64,000 nucleotides of DNA, taken from contig JABDDN010000002.1 in assembly GCA_013287585.1 (NCBI GenBank), positions 54,037 to 118,036 of the forward strand. The letters run 5' to 3'. A program made the position numbers and the translations under genes. The DNA is from Nitrososphaerota archaeon (GTDB lineage: Archaea; Thermoproteota; Nitrososphaeria; Nitrososphaerales; Nitrosopumilaceae). Of this stretch, positions 50,119 to 59,420 are shown in pieces. Numbering within the stretch: the first letter of the stretch is position 1; the number at the start of each line of letters is the position of its first letter. Below the pieces are notes generated by a model, which worked only from the letters and a program-made list of their open reading frames with translations, was not told the origin of the DNA and did not search any database.

Positions 50119-51112
50119 CTAACGATAATATTTCTTGCATTGTTGGTGGCATCCCATTTGAATTACCGACATACAATGATGCAGTTGCATTTGCAAAAAG
50201 TAATCTTTCTTTTGGTTCAAGTTTAGCAAGATAACCCAAAATATTTGCAGCATCCCAAACATCTCCTGCACCAGTAACAAACTTTACTACAGTAGGAAAA
50301 GATTTTGCAAATGCTGTCTCTTTACCGTTTGACCAAAAAGCTCCGAAAGTAGTATGTAAGTCAATTGGTATTGATGTTTTTTCTGAAAGTTCAGAAATGA
50401 GTCTTTTAGTTTCGTTTTCTTTAGTTATATTTCCTAGTCCAAATTGTTTTAAAAGCAGGTTGCATTCGTTTTCATTTAGAGATAGAGAATGAAGATTTGG
50501 TGCAAGTTCAGATATTGCCATTTTGAATTCACCTTGTCTTGTTTGTATATCAGCTGGATCCAAAAAATGTAAAGATTTTAGTGATTTTCCAAATACAAAT
50601 TTTGAAAGTTCGGTGCCTTTCTTATTGCTTGCCCAATTTGTTATTATGATTGCATCAGCATTTTTCACTGCATTTTGTTCTTTTGGACCAAGTTTTTCTG
50701 GTCCAAAATTTTCATTGTCTCCTAAATCAGACAACATTACATTCACAACACTTCCATTGTTGTTAAATTCAAATGAGGTAGTCATACCTGGTTTTCCGTC
50801 AATAACATACAAAGATGATTTTGGAAACTCTGAAAATGCATCTTGAAGAATTTGTGAACTTGTCTTATCTGCGACAGTAATCAATGAAACTGGAGCACCA
50901 AGTCTTGCAAGTGCAAATGCAACATTTGTTGCATTGCCCCCTTTCAAATCAACCTGAGTAATATCCCTTATACTTCCTCCAAGAGTTTTTTTTTGTAAAA
51001 CAAGATCAAATAATTTTGCAATGTCATCTATCTTTATTATTCTGTCTAGAAAAAAATCATTTAAAACAACAACTGAGCCAACAAAATTAAGATTTTGCAG
51101 CTTCTCTAACAT
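50102..51112 (-). CDS. PfkB-family (ribokinase-like) carbohydrate kinase, 336 aa
   Basis: Ribokinase-fold sugar or nucleoside kinase. The N-terminal substrate region has LKGGNATNVAFALARLGAPV, and the C-terminal signature VTGAGDVWDAANILGYLA contains the catalytic Asp and anion hole. The substrate is not identifiable. It converges on guaA (17-bp overlap) and lies 9 bp after the thermosome gene on the same strand. Confidence 0.85.
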   Translation of the reverse strand: MLEKLQNLNFVGSVVVLNDFFLDRIIKIDDIAKLFDLVLQKKTLGGSIRDITQVDLKGGNATNVAFALARLGAPVSLITVADKTSSQILQDAFSEFPKSSLYVIDGKPGMTTSFEFNNNGSVVNVMLSDLGDNENFGPEKLGPKEQNAVKNADAIIITNWASNKKGTELSKFVFGKSLKSLHFLDPADIQTRQGEFKMAISELAPNLHSLSLNENECNLLLKQFGLGNITKENETKRLISELSEKTSIPIDLHTTFGAFWSNGKETAFAKSFPTVVKFVTGAGDVWDAANILGYLAKLEPKERLLFANATASLYVGNSNGMPPTMQEILSLVTEVQ

Positions 51113-51121
51113 GAGAAAATT

Positions 51122-52747
51122 TTAGCCCATTGGAGGACCATGTCCGCCGCCACCTCTGCCACCAGAAGAGGCTATTACATCGTCAATTCTTAAAATCATA
51201 CAGGCTGCCTCAGTAGCAGATTTAATTATCTGCTCTTTTACTGCTACTGGCTCTATGATATCAAGTAAAAGCATATCTGCTATGCGGGTATTTCTTGCAT
51301 CTATTCCAGTCCACTTTCTTCCCTGAGATTGTTTTGCTCTAAGCGTAATCATTGTGTCTATTGGATCCATGCCAGCATTTTCTGCAATTGTAAGAGGAAT
51401 TATTTCAAGAGCTTCTGCATATTTTTTAATAGCAAGTTGTTCTCTTCCCTCAAATCTATCAGCCCAGTCCTTAAGACTTGAAGCAAGAAATTCTTCAGGG
51501 GCGCCTCCACCTGCAACAATTGCTGGTTTTTCTATTACATCTTTAACTACCATCAAGGCATCATGCATTGATCTATCCACTTCATCTACTACTCTTTGTG
51601 AACCACCTCTTAGAAGAAGTGTTATCGCACGTGGGTTTTTGCATCCCTCAATGAATACCCATTTGTCAGTCTCAACCTTTCTTTGTTCTACATGTTCTGC
51701 AGATCCAAGATCTTTTAATGTTATATCATCAAGGTTTGTGATAATTCTTCCACCTGTTGCTTTTACGAGTTTTGTCATATCACTTTCTTTTACTCGCCTA
51801 ACAGCAAGAATACCTTGTTTTGCGAGATAATGCTGTGCTATATCATCAATACCTTTTTGACATATCAGTACGTTTGCGCCGATCTCACGTATTTTGTCTA
51901 CCATTGTTTTGAGCATTCTGTTTTCTTCTTCAAGAAACATTTGCATTTGCGTTGGATCAGTAATTCGAATTTCTGCGCTCATTTCTGTTTTTTCAATTTC
52001 AAGTGCAGAATTTACTAATGCAATTTTTGCTTTTTCAATTTTAGTCGGCATGCCACTGTGTACCACTTCTTTATCCAAAACAATTCCTTTGATAAGCGAG
52101 GTATTTCTTATTGATCCACCAGCTTTCTTTTCTACCTTAATGTTATCCAAATCTACTTTGTAGGATTCGCCTTGTTTATCTACCACCTGTAAAATAGAAT
52201 CTACCACAAGTTTTGAGAGTATATCACTATCATCTGAGATTAATTTTGAATTCATGCTTGTTTTTGCTATTTTGAGAAGAGTTTCCTTTTCACGTGGATC
52301 TACAACTTTTGCAAGTTCTGAAAGAAGTGAAAGTGCTTTTTCTGCTGCAGCTTGATAGCCTTCTATTATTACAGTAGCATGAACATCTTTATCCAAAAGT
52401 TCCTCGGCCTTTGATAAAAGAGCACCGGCAAATACAACTGATGATGTTGTTCCGTCTCCAACTTCATTATCTACTGCTTTTGCAATTTCTACCATCATTT
52501 TTGCAGCTGGATGTTGAACATCAATTTCTTTGAGAATTGTAGCACCGTCATTTGTTATTGTGACATCACCTAGAGAATCTACAAGCATCTTATCCATTCC
52601 CCGTGGACCAAGACTTGTACGTACAAGTTCTGCTACCAATTTTGCTGCAGCTATGTTATTTTTTTGTGCATCCCTGCCTTTTTGTTGAAGTGCACTTTCT
52701 TTTAACACTAAAACAGGACCTTGTGGAGTTTGTTGAATTGAAGCCAA
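51122..52747 (-). CDS. Thermosome (group II chaperonin) subunit, 541 aa
   Basis: ATP-driven folding chamber. Characteristic segments are [40 protein letters not shown], and [19 protein letters not shown] (nucleotide and catalytic Asp). The apical region follows, then [13 protein letters not shown], the [12 protein letters not shown] segment, and a Gly/Met-rich C-terminus ([13 protein letters not shown]). Length is normal. Other subunits may be elsewhere in the genome. Confidence 0.97.
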   Translation of the reverse strand: MASIQQTPQGPVLVLKESALQQKGRDAQKNNIAAAKLVAELVRTSLGPRGMDKMLVDSLGDVTITNDGATILKEIDVQHPAAKMMVEIAKAVDNEVGDGTTSSVVFAGALLSKAEELLDKDVHATVIIEGYQAAAEKALSLLSELAKVVDPREKETLLKIAKTSMNSKLISDDSDILSKLVVDSILQVVDKQGESYKVDLDNIKVEKKAGGSIRNTSLIKGIVLDKEVVHSGMPTKIEKAKIALVNSALEIEKTEMSAEIRITDPTQMQMFLEEENRMLKTMVDKIREIGANVLICQKGIDDIAQHYLAKQGILAVRRVKESDMTKLVKATGGRIITNLDDITLKDLGSAEHVEQRKVETDKWVFIEGCKNPRAITLLLRGGSQRVVDEVDRSMHDALMVVKDVIEKPAIVAGGGAPEEFLASSLKDWADRFEGREQLAIKKYAEALEIIPLTIAENAGMDPIDTMITLRAKQSQGRKWTGIDARNTRIADMLLLDIIEPVAVKEQIIKSATEAACMILRIDDVIASSGGRGGGGHGPPMG

Positions 52748-52809
52748 AATTATTCCCTTATTGTCGATAATTGATTGCCCCTTTTAATACCTTATTGAAT
52801 TAGGTTCTG

Positions 52810-54567
52810 TTACGTCTTAGGGTGATTCAAAATGTCAATGTATGTTCTATTTTTAATATCTACAATTCCACTGTACAGAATTCTTACTTCTGGTAAGGCA
52901 AGAAATGGCAAAAAGAGTGGGATCAGATGAGGATTTTTGAACTTGCATCCAGCATCAATAATTTTTGCATCAAGATTTGAAAATTCTAAAAGTGCATTTT
53001 CAAATGGTAGTTTAGATATCAAACCAGCAACAGGAAGAGAAAAAATTGCTAATATTTTTTGATTTTTTACTGCTATTATCCCTCCTTGTACTTCAGACAA
53101 TTTGTTTGCCGCAAAAGCCATGTCTTTTTCATTAGAACCAATTACAATCATGTCATTTTCATGAAAGCTTTGTGTGGAAGCAAAAGCCCCAATATCTGCA
53201 CCAAAGTTTTTCAAGAAACCTACAGTGAATTTACCAGTTCCATGTGTCCTATCAATTGCTGCAACTTTCCAGATATCCCTGTCAAAAGAAGACATGACAT
53301 TTCCATCCCTTGTTTGGAGTTCCTCATAATCTATTTTTGTTATTATTTCTGTGTCTAGTTTTATTATCATAGACCTCACGGTTTTTGCTAAACTTTTTAT
53401 GATAAAGTCTTTTTCTATGAACTTTCGTCTAGTCTTTACAGTTCTTGTAATCCATTTTGGGATTTTAGTTACATTAAACTTTGTAACAATCTCTCCGTGA
53501 GATACCACAAGTTTGCCACCAACAAAGACCTTTTTTGGTTTAAGTTTATCAAGGTCATCAAAAACCAGAATGTCTGCCATTTTACCTGGCGCAATACCAC
53601 CGTAGTCTCGCCCCATATTATAATAGTCAAAACAGTTTTTGGATGCAATAGAAATTGCGTCAATTTTATCCATTCCAAGTGCAATTGATTTTCTTACACA
53701 GTGATCAATGAGACCAAATTCTAACAGATCTTTTGGGTTTACTCCATCTGAACAAAACATCAGTCTATCAAGATATGTTTCATGGGACAAGACATTAGGG
53801 ATGATTTTGTCCAAATCTCTTCTTATGGAACCTTCCCTCATCATTATCCACATGCCAAGTCGCAATCTTTCCACAACTTGATCATAATCAATGGGTTCAT
53901 GACAAGAAAGAATTCCTGATGAGATGTATGCGTTTAATTTTTTATCACTTGCTCCAGCAGTGTGACCATTTATGACACAGTCATTTTCTATCATGTTCTT
54001 CAGAGTTTGCATGGTTTTTGGATCTTTCATCGTTACTTTTGTCCAAGAAAAAACTTCTCCAAGACCTAACACATTTTGTAAATTTAATGCTAATTTTTCT
54101 TCACTCAAACTCAAAGTCTTGGCATGACTAAATTTTCTGTCAACTGGCAGACCTCCTGGAATTACATGGAAAAGTCTGATTGGCAAGTTTTCACCAATTT
54201 TGATAAATTCCTTGAATCCCTTGTAGCCACATACACTTACCATATCTATTGGATCTGAAAATAATGATGTAGTACCACACAAGAGAGCTTTTTTTGCAAA
54301 TTCTGATGGTAAAACAAACTGATCTATGTGTATGTGCGGATCTGCAAATCCTGGCGTGACAAATTTTTCCTCCAAATCAATTACTACTGTTTTTTCTCCA
54401 ATCGTATGAGAAGCATTAGCTCCAACGTAAGCAATCCTATCTTTTAGAATGACTATGTCACTACCAGATATTATTTCTCTAGAATAAACATTAACGAGTT
54501 TACAATTCTTCAAAACCACATCTGCTTTTTTTTCTCCCATTGCCACTGAATTTAATGAAGAAATCAT
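52810..54567 (-). CDS. Adenine deaminase-like amidohydrolase, 585 aa
   Basis: Two-part amidohydrolase of the AdeC family: a metal-dependent barrel (about 30-350) and the C-terminal adenine-deaminase domain (about 400-585). Family segments include VTPGFADPHIHID, LGLGEVFSW, INGHTAGASDKKLNAYISSG, CSDGVNPKDLLEFG and GGIAPGKMADILVFDDL. Some signatures differ from classical AdeC: HIHIDQF replaces HVHIESS and ILSCHEPIDY replaces SxHEC. The substrate may therefore be adenine or a related compound. ATG at 54567 is chosen; a GTG at 54591 is also in frame. Divergent from the L44e gene. Confidence 0.85.
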   Translation of the reverse strand: MISSLNSVAMGEKKADVVLKNCKLVNVYSREIISGSDIVILKDRIAYVGANASHTIGEKTVVIDLEEKFVTPGFADPHIHIDQFVLPSEFAKKALLCGTTSLFSDPIDMVSVCGYKGFKEFIKIGENLPIRLFHVIPGGLPVDRKFSHAKTLSLSEEKLALNLQNVLGLGEVFSWTKVTMKDPKTMQTLKNMIENDCVINGHTAGASDKKLNAYISSGILSCHEPIDYDQVVERLRLGMWIMMREGSIRRDLDKIIPNVLSHETYLDRLMFCSDGVNPKDLLEFGLIDHCVRKSIALGMDKIDAISIASKNCFDYYNMGRDYGGIAPGKMADILVFDDLDKLKPKKVFVGGKLVVSHGEIVTKFNVTKIPKWITRTVKTRRKFIEKDFIIKSLAKTVRSMIIKLDTEIITKIDYEELQTRDGNVMSSFDRDIWKVAAIDRTHGTGKFTVGFLKNFGADIGAFASTQSFHENDMIVIGSNEKDMAFAANKLSEVQGGIIAVKNQKILAIFSLPVAGLISKLPFENALLEFSNLDAKIIDAGCKFKNPHLIPLFLPFLALPEVRILYSGIVDIKNRTYIDILNHPKT

Positions 54568-54667
54568 GACAGCACGTGAGCTAGATTGCACAGATGAAAT
54601 GTGTGCTTTTGTTACTATTATAGATTCAAAGCGATGTTTAAATTACGGTCAAGAGCGGTTTTATTTT

Positions 54668-54946
54668 ATGAACGTGCCAAAGGAGATCAGAAGATATTGT
54701 CCAAAATGTAAAAAACACACTTTACAAAAAATCTCGATATACAAGGCTGGAAAAAGAAGAGGTTCAGCTATAGGTGAAAGAAGGCACGCAGAAGACAAGA
54801 AAGGTTATGGTGGTCAAAAATTCCCAAAACTTGCTAAGCCAGCAAAAACAACTAAAAAATTCACACCGATTCTCACGTGTCCAGAATGTAAAAAGAAATG
54901 GAATAAGCCAGGTATTAGATTAAGAAAGTTCGAGTTGGTAGCATAA
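54668..54946 (+). CDS. rpl44e: Ribosomal protein eL44, 92 aa
   Basis: Zinc-binding large-subunit protein next to the E site. The N-terminal VPKEIRRYCPKCKKHTLQKI carries CPKC, and the second CPECKKKWNKPGIRLRKFEL carries CPEC. The middle is very basic. An upstream in-frame ATG at 54566 would add 34 odd residues overlapping the neighbour's 5' end, so ATG at 54668 is selected. Stop and rpsS27e start overlap by one base (TAATG). Confidence 0.96.
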   Translation: MNVPKEIRRYCPKCKKHTLQKISIYKAGKRRGSAIGERRHAEDKKGYGGQKFPKLAKPAKTTKKFTPILTCPECKKKWNKPGIRLRKFELVA

Positions 54947-55143
54947 TGAAAAAAGGACAAATTTTAATTCCAAAACCAAGTAGCAAGTTTCAGAGAATTC
55001 AATGTAAGGAATGTAGTGAAGAGAGCGTTGTCTATTCACATGTAGCAACTAATGTTACTTGCAAATCTTGTGGAAACCTGCTTGCAGAATCAACAGGTTC
55101 CATTGCAAAGATAAATGGTAAGATATTAGGTAGCGCCGAGTAA
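54946..55143 (+). CDS. rps27e: Ribosomal protein eS27, 65 aa
   Basis: Small-subunit zinc-ribbon protein. The four cysteines are in IQCKECSEES and VTCKSCGNLL, with the typical LIPKPSSKFQRIQC start and a C-terminal IAKINGKIL strand. Co-translated with eL44. The 3' end overlaps the convergent cobY gene by 18 bp. Confidence 0.95.
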   Translation: MKKGQILIPKPSSKFQRIQCKECSEESVVYSHVATNVTCKSCGNLLAESTGSIAKINGKILGSAE

Positions 55144-55710
55144 ATCGTAATCTTGTTTTGTATTTAGATTTAGTGCAATTCTTTTATCATCAAGTACAAC
55201 ATATGACTCTTCAACATGTTTCATTCCAGACAGACTACTTGGGTTTACTATTGAAATACCAGAATAGGAATATTCTTTTTTATTATAATGAACAAGATAT
55301 TCTGTTTTGATGTGTAGTGAATCAAGAAAATTTTTGCTCAAAAGAACTGTAGTCCATGTATTTTTAATATCTACAAGTTGTACAATTTCTCTGATTATTT
55401 TTGCATCTAAAAGAGGCATGTCTCCTGAAATTACAAATACGGGCTCGTCAAAATTATGTAAAATCTGATTGAGGTCATTAACATAACCATTCCCATCCGT
55501 TTGAATGATGGAAATTTCTAGACTTGTAAGAAATTCTCTGGTTTTTGGAGCATTATAGCTTGTAGCTCCAATTATCTTTGAAAAACAACCAGACTCTTGA
55601 AGTGCACTTGTGACATGTTGTATTATGGGATTTTTGTATTTGAGAAGAAGTTTTTCTTCTGGTAAATTCATTCTCGTACCCTTACCACCACACATTACTA
55701 GTCCAATCAT
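55126..55710 (-). CDS. cobY: GTP:adenosylcobinamide-phosphate guanylyltransferase, archaeal CobY type, 194 aa
   Basis: Nucleotidyltransferase of the late cobalamin pathway that forms AdoCbi-GDP; archaea use CobY instead of CobU. The signature LVMCGGKGTRMNLPEEKLLL binds GTP, and FVISGDMPLLD is the metal-binding region. It is the last gene of the cobalamin operon, overlapping cobS by 4 bp. Confidence 0.9.
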   Translation of the reverse strand: MIGLVMCGGKGTRMNLPEEKLLLKYKNPIIQHVTSALQESGCFSKIIGATSYNAPKTREFLTSLEISIIQTDGNGYVNDLNQILHNFDEPVFVISGDMPLLDAKIIREIVQLVDIKNTWTTVLLSKNFLDSLHIKTEYLVHYNKKEYSYSGISIVNPSSLSGMKHVEESYVVLDDKRIALNLNTKQDYDLLGAT

Positions 55711-56432
55711 AATGATGCAAAAATTAGAAGTGATGAGAGCCTTACAAGTTCGTTGGTTGCTCCAAATACATCACCAGAAATACCTCCAAAACTGCGGTTT
55801 GCCACAGCCAGAAGTAAAAATGATAATCCTATGCCTACAATTATTATAATCACACCAGTCATTCCACCAATTAGCACAATAGGAATGATGGTTAATGCGG
55901 CAGCCACACCAAGCTTCCTTTTATCTTTCATAAATTGTGTAAATGGCGAACTTAGGCCTTGCCACGCTGACGATCCTCTATTTGCTTGCAATACCATGAC
56001 AAATTTAGCAAGAAGTTCACTTAACAAAATTGCTTGAAATATTGCAAATCCTTTCATCATAGAAAGTGCCATTATCATGCCTCCTGCATATAGGACAACT
56101 GTTATTACTCCAGCAGACCCAACTGCTGGATCGCGCATAGCTTTTAGTTTTTTTTCTTTTGTTCCCTTTGCCATCATTCCATCTGCAAAATCACAAAGCG
56201 CATCTGTGTGATGTATTCCAGTTATAATCACTAATGAAGCTGTAAGTAACAATCCTACAATCAAAGGGTGCAAAAATAAAGATATGCCATAACCAGTTCC
56301 ACCAATGATTAATCCAATTAATGCACCTGCTATTGGAAAAAGATACATGTTTTTTGCAACAACTTCAAGTTCCATATTTTTAGAAGGAATAATTGTCAAA
56401 AATGAAATGACCGAACTTATTCCCTTAAACAT
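55707..56432 (-). CDS. cobS: Cobalamin-5'-phosphate synthase, 241 aa
   Basis: Membrane enzyme that joins AdoCbi-GDP to the lower-ligand nucleotide. Six or so membrane helices; hallmark HHTDALCDFADGMMAKGTKEKKLKAMRDPAVGS contains the acidic catalytic loop (Asp-rich DALCDFADG). The frame is open to 56465, but ATG at 56432 gives the normal FKGISSVISFLTIIP start and an 8-bp overlap with cbiB. Confidence 0.93.
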   Translation of the reverse strand: MFKGISSVISFLTIIPSKNMELEVVAKNMYLFPIAGALIGLIIGGTGYGISLFLHPLIVGLLLTASLVIITGIHHTDALCDFADGMMAKGTKEKKLKAMRDPAVGSAGVITVVLYAGGMIMALSMMKGFAIFQAILLSELLAKFVMVLQANRGSSAWQGLSSPFTQFMKDKRKLGVAAALTIIPIVLIGGMTGVIIIIVGIGLSFLLLAVANRSFGGISGDVFGATNELVRLSSLLIFASL

Positions 56433-57417
56433 GCATCCACCATCCAAGATATGACAATACCACAATCATAGGGACTGTGAAAATAACACAAAAGAGAATT
56501 GTTGTTAATTTCATTATAGATATTGCAGATTTAAAATGATCCTCGGTAAATTCCAAATTTCCATCTCCCAAGACATAATGATCTATTTTTTCAAACTTAA
56601 CTGAGAGAGCGCCTGCCAAAGTTGCCATCGGATATCCTGCATTAGGGCTTTCGGTTTTTTTACCATCACGCCTCATTATTTCAAGAGAATGTCTCCAGTT
56701 TTCTCTTAGAATCATAACTGCAAATATCATTACAAGACTTGTTATCCTAGAGGGTAGAAAGTTAAGTATCTTATCACAGTTTGCGCCAAACCAACCTAGA
56801 TTTCTAAACAAGCTGGTCTTGTAGCCAATCATGGAATCAATGGTGTTTATTGTTCTATAGACAAATGCACCTGGCAAACCAAATATTGCAAAGTAGAAAA
56901 GCGGTCCAATAATTCCATCTACAGTATTTTCACTTATGCTTTCTAAAGTTCCAGAAATAATGTGTTGCCTATCTAGATTCTTTGTATCTCGCTTCACTAT
57001 CATAGAAAGTTTTGCTCTTGCGTCATCTATATCATCATGTGAAAGTGCTTGCATGATTAGTGTTGCATGTTTTTTCATTCCTTTAATGGCAATTGTAGTT
57101 TTAAGCAAATAGCCAGTAACTACGATAGAAAAAATTAAAGTAACAACTCTAAGCATAAAATTAAAATCAGATTGGTTTAGGTAATGTAGTGTAACATTTA
57201 GAAAATAAAGTATTGATGCAATTAGAGATGTGACTGAAATTGTGAGAATTAAACCTCCAATCTTCTCACTAGTTGGATTATTATTTTTAACAAATGGTAC
57301 AAGTTTCCCAATCAGTGTTCCCACCCAAACAGTGGGATGAAATTTATTTTTTGGATCTCCAAATGCAAAGTCTATTGATAATGCAAATAGTACAGCTAAA
57401 ACTGGTATTAGAATCAT
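56425..57417 (-). CDS. cbiB: Adenosylcobinamide-phosphate synthase, 330 aa
   Basis: Membrane protein that attaches aminopropanol (phosphate) to adenosylcobyric acid. Hallmarks are DFAFGDPKNKFHPTVWVG near the N-terminus, SISENTVDGIIGPLFYFAIFG in the middle, and the SPNAGYPMATLAGAL loop. Several membrane helices. It overlaps the upstream cobyric acid synthase by 4 bp. Confidence 0.94.
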   Translation of the reverse strand: MILIPVLAVLFALSIDFAFGDPKNKFHPTVWVGTLIGKLVPFVKNNNPTSEKIGGLILTISVTSLIASILYFLNVTLHYLNQSDFNFMLRVVTLIFSIVVTGYLLKTTIAIKGMKKHATLIMQALSHDDIDDARAKLSMIVKRDTKNLDRQHIISGTLESISENTVDGIIGPLFYFAIFGLPGAFVYRTINTIDSMIGYKTSLFRNLGWFGANCDKILNFLPSRITSLVMIFAVMILRENWRHSLEIMRRDGKKTESPNAGYPMATLAGALSVKFEKIDHYVLGDGNLEFTEDHFKSAISIMKLTTILFCVIFTVPMIVVLSYLGWWMHV

Positions 57418-58256
57418 TTAATCAAAGCACCTATAGCTTTCATGTTCAAACTAGATTTTACAATGTGACTTAAATTCTCTATTTCTTCATCTAAACATTG
57501 TACAAATTTTTTGTTCCAGATTACCTGTTTTGGATTTGCAGAAAGAGAATCTTCATCAGGAATATCAAATTTCATTAAAGGAATTGTTCCTAGGACTGGC
57601 TTGCCAGTCTTTTGCCTCAATTTGTAGAAGCTAGGACGGAGGATATCCATATCACCCCTAAATTTGTTAATAACAAAACCTTTGATGAATTTTTGATATT
57701 TCTTTTCTAATAATTCTAGTGTACCTACAATGCTAGCAAAACTACCGCCTTTATCAATATCAGAGATAAGAATCACCGGAGCGTTGGAATGTTCTGCCAT
57801 TCTCATATTTGCTATATCATATTTTACCAAGTTGAATTCTGCTGGTGAACCTGCACCTTCAATTATTATTAGATCATGGTTTTTTTGTAACCAATCAAGT
57901 GATTCTGTAGCAGTTTTTAATCCCTTTTGAAGTACAAATTTTTTGTAATATTCTTTTGCATGCATCTTTTTGTAAAACTTACCTTTTACAAAAACTTCAC
58001 TATTATAATTTCCAAGCGGCTTGAGAAGAATTGGATTCATGTTTGGATTTATTTCTGCTCTTGCTGCAATCGCTTGTATGGCCTGTGCCCTAGAAATTTC
58101 AAATTCATCCCCCTTGTATGAATAAGAAGACATGTTTTGAGATTTGAAAGGTGCTACTTTGTATCCTGAATTTGAAAATATTCTGCATAGTGCAGTTACC
58201 AATGTAGTCTTTCCAGCACCAGAAGAAGTTCCTTGTATCATTAACGCTTTGGTCAT
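57414..58256 (-). CDS. cbiP: Cobyric acid synthase lacking the glutamine amidotransferase domain, 280 aa
   Basis: N-terminal domain of CbiP/CobQ: P-loop GTSSGAGKTTLVTALC, FKSQNMSSYSY, SRAQAIQAIAARAEINPNMN, PILLKPLGNYNSEVFVKG, IIIEGAGSPAEFNL and ISDIDKGGSFASIVGTLELL. The chain ends at NMKAIGALIK, the point where the class I glutaminase domain normally begins. Family members are about 480-510 residues, so about 200 are absent. The next gene starts within the stop, so this is a defined end rather than a random truncation. Ammonia would have to come from a partner glutaminase or directly from the cell's high ammonium pool. Confidence 0.88.
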   Translation of the reverse strand: MTKALMIQGTSSGAGKTTLVTALCRIFSNSGYKVAPFKSQNMSSYSYKGDEFEISRAQAIQAIAARAEINPNMNPILLKPLGNYNSEVFVKGKFYKKMHAKEYYKKFVLQKGLKTATESLDWLQKNHDLIIIEGAGSPAEFNLVKYDIANMRMAEHSNAPVILISDIDKGGSFASIVGTLELLEKKYQKFIKGFVINKFRGDMDILRPSFYKLRQKTGKPVLGTIPLMKFDIPDEDSLSANPKQVIWNKKFVQCLDEEIENLSHIVKSSLNMKAIGALIK

Positions 58257-58257
58257 T

Positions 58258-59355
58258 TCAAATTTTTTCCAATGCTCTGACTAGTTTTACATTTTCTTTA
58301 TGAGTACGAACAGCTACTCGTATGAATTTGCTATCAAGACCACGAAAATTATTGCAATCCCTAATCAGAATCTTTTCTTCTATTAGTTTTTCTTGAATTG
58401 TCTTTGAATTCATTCTTGATTTGATTAGAATGAAATTGGTTGACGAATTATAACAAATAAAACCATTAATCTTTGAAATAGAATCTTTCAAAAACTTGAG
58501 TTCATTTTTTATCAATTTTCTTGTTTTTTTAAGGTGAGATATGTTCGATAATGCTTCGCTTGCAGCCATCTGTGCAAGACCATTTACGTTCCAAGGTATT
58601 TTTATTCTCTGAAGCACGTCAATAATCTTCTTATTTCCTAATCCATAACCAATTCTTAATCCTGCAAGGCCAAATGACTTTGTCAAAGATCTAAGAATGA
58701 AAAGATTATCGAATTCTTTCAGATAGCGTACAAGTGATTCGTTTGAATCTGGGACTAGTTCAATAAAACATTCGTCTAAAAATACAAACACAGATTTATT
58801 GTAAGCAGACTCTATAATTTTCAAAAGATTATTTTTAGATATCAATATGCCAGTAGGGTTATTTGGATTACATGCAAAGATGCAGTTTGTTTTTGTTATC
58901 AAATCCTGAAATTCTGAAATATTTTTATTAAGATTCATTGTTTTAAAAAAAGTTATTCTAGAACCACTTAATCTAGAAGCTGCTTCGTATTCACCAAATG
59001 TTGGAATAGGTATTAAGACATTATTATTTTTATGAAGAAAAACTTTACAGAAATTATAAATTATTTCAGTTGCACCATTTCCAACAATTATATGGTTTTT
59101 TTGAATGCCTGTATATTTTTGTAAATCATTTCGTAACTTTGATGAATTAGGATCTGGGTAAACAGAAAGAAGCGATCTATTTTTGTTGATAATTTTTGTT
59201 ATTGAAGATGGAAAGCCAAGCGGATTTACATTTGAACTAAAATCTATGAATCTAGAGTCATATTGTAGTCCATTCGAATAAAATCCTCCATGTTGTATTA
59301 CATGGTGGTTAGAAACATTTCTTTCTAGCGCAAATTTCACACCATAAAATAACAT
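58258..59355 (-). CDS. cobD: CobD-like threonine-phosphate decarboxylase / HisC-like aminotransferase, 365 aa
   Basis: Fold-type I PLP enzyme first in the cobalamin operon. IQHGGFYSNGLQYD and FIDFSSNVNPLGFP match CobD, followed by GNGATEIIYNFC, FACNPNNPTGILIS, FLDECFIELVPD and the PLP-lysine LRSLTKSFGLAGLRIGYG near residue 230. Expected to make aminopropanol phosphate for CbiB. The similarity to hisC (33370) is high, and the position plus the HGG...FSSNxNPLG motifs decide for CobD. It is divergent from asd across 44-65 bp. Confidence 0.85.
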   Translation of the reverse strand: MLFYGVKFALERNVSNHHVIQHGGFYSNGLQYDSRFIDFSSNVNPLGFPSSITKIINKNRSLLSVYPDPNSSKLRNDLQKYTGIQKNHIIVGNGATEIIYNFCKVFLHKNNNVLIPIPTFGEYEAASRLSGSRITFFKTMNLNKNISEFQDLITKTNCIFACNPNNPTGILISKNNLLKIIESAYNKSVFVFLDECFIELVPDSNESLVRYLKEFDNLFILRSLTKSFGLAGLRIGYGLGNKKIIDVLQRIKIPWNVNGLAQMAASEALSNISHLKKTRKLIKNELKFLKDSISKINGFICYNSSTNFILIKSRMNSKTIQEKLIEEKILIRDCNNFRGLDSKFIRVAVRTHKENVKLVRALEKI

Positions 59356-59420
59356 AAAGGGATTTAGTGTGTTTTGGTTTAGTGCTAAAGGAATATTAAT
59401 TGTATAAAGGAAGATTTGTT

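Noticed and set aside
54566..54667. Upstream extension of the eL44 frame
   Set aside because: The extra 34 residues do not resemble eL44, and the region is needed as the shared promoter with the divergent adenine deaminase-like gene.
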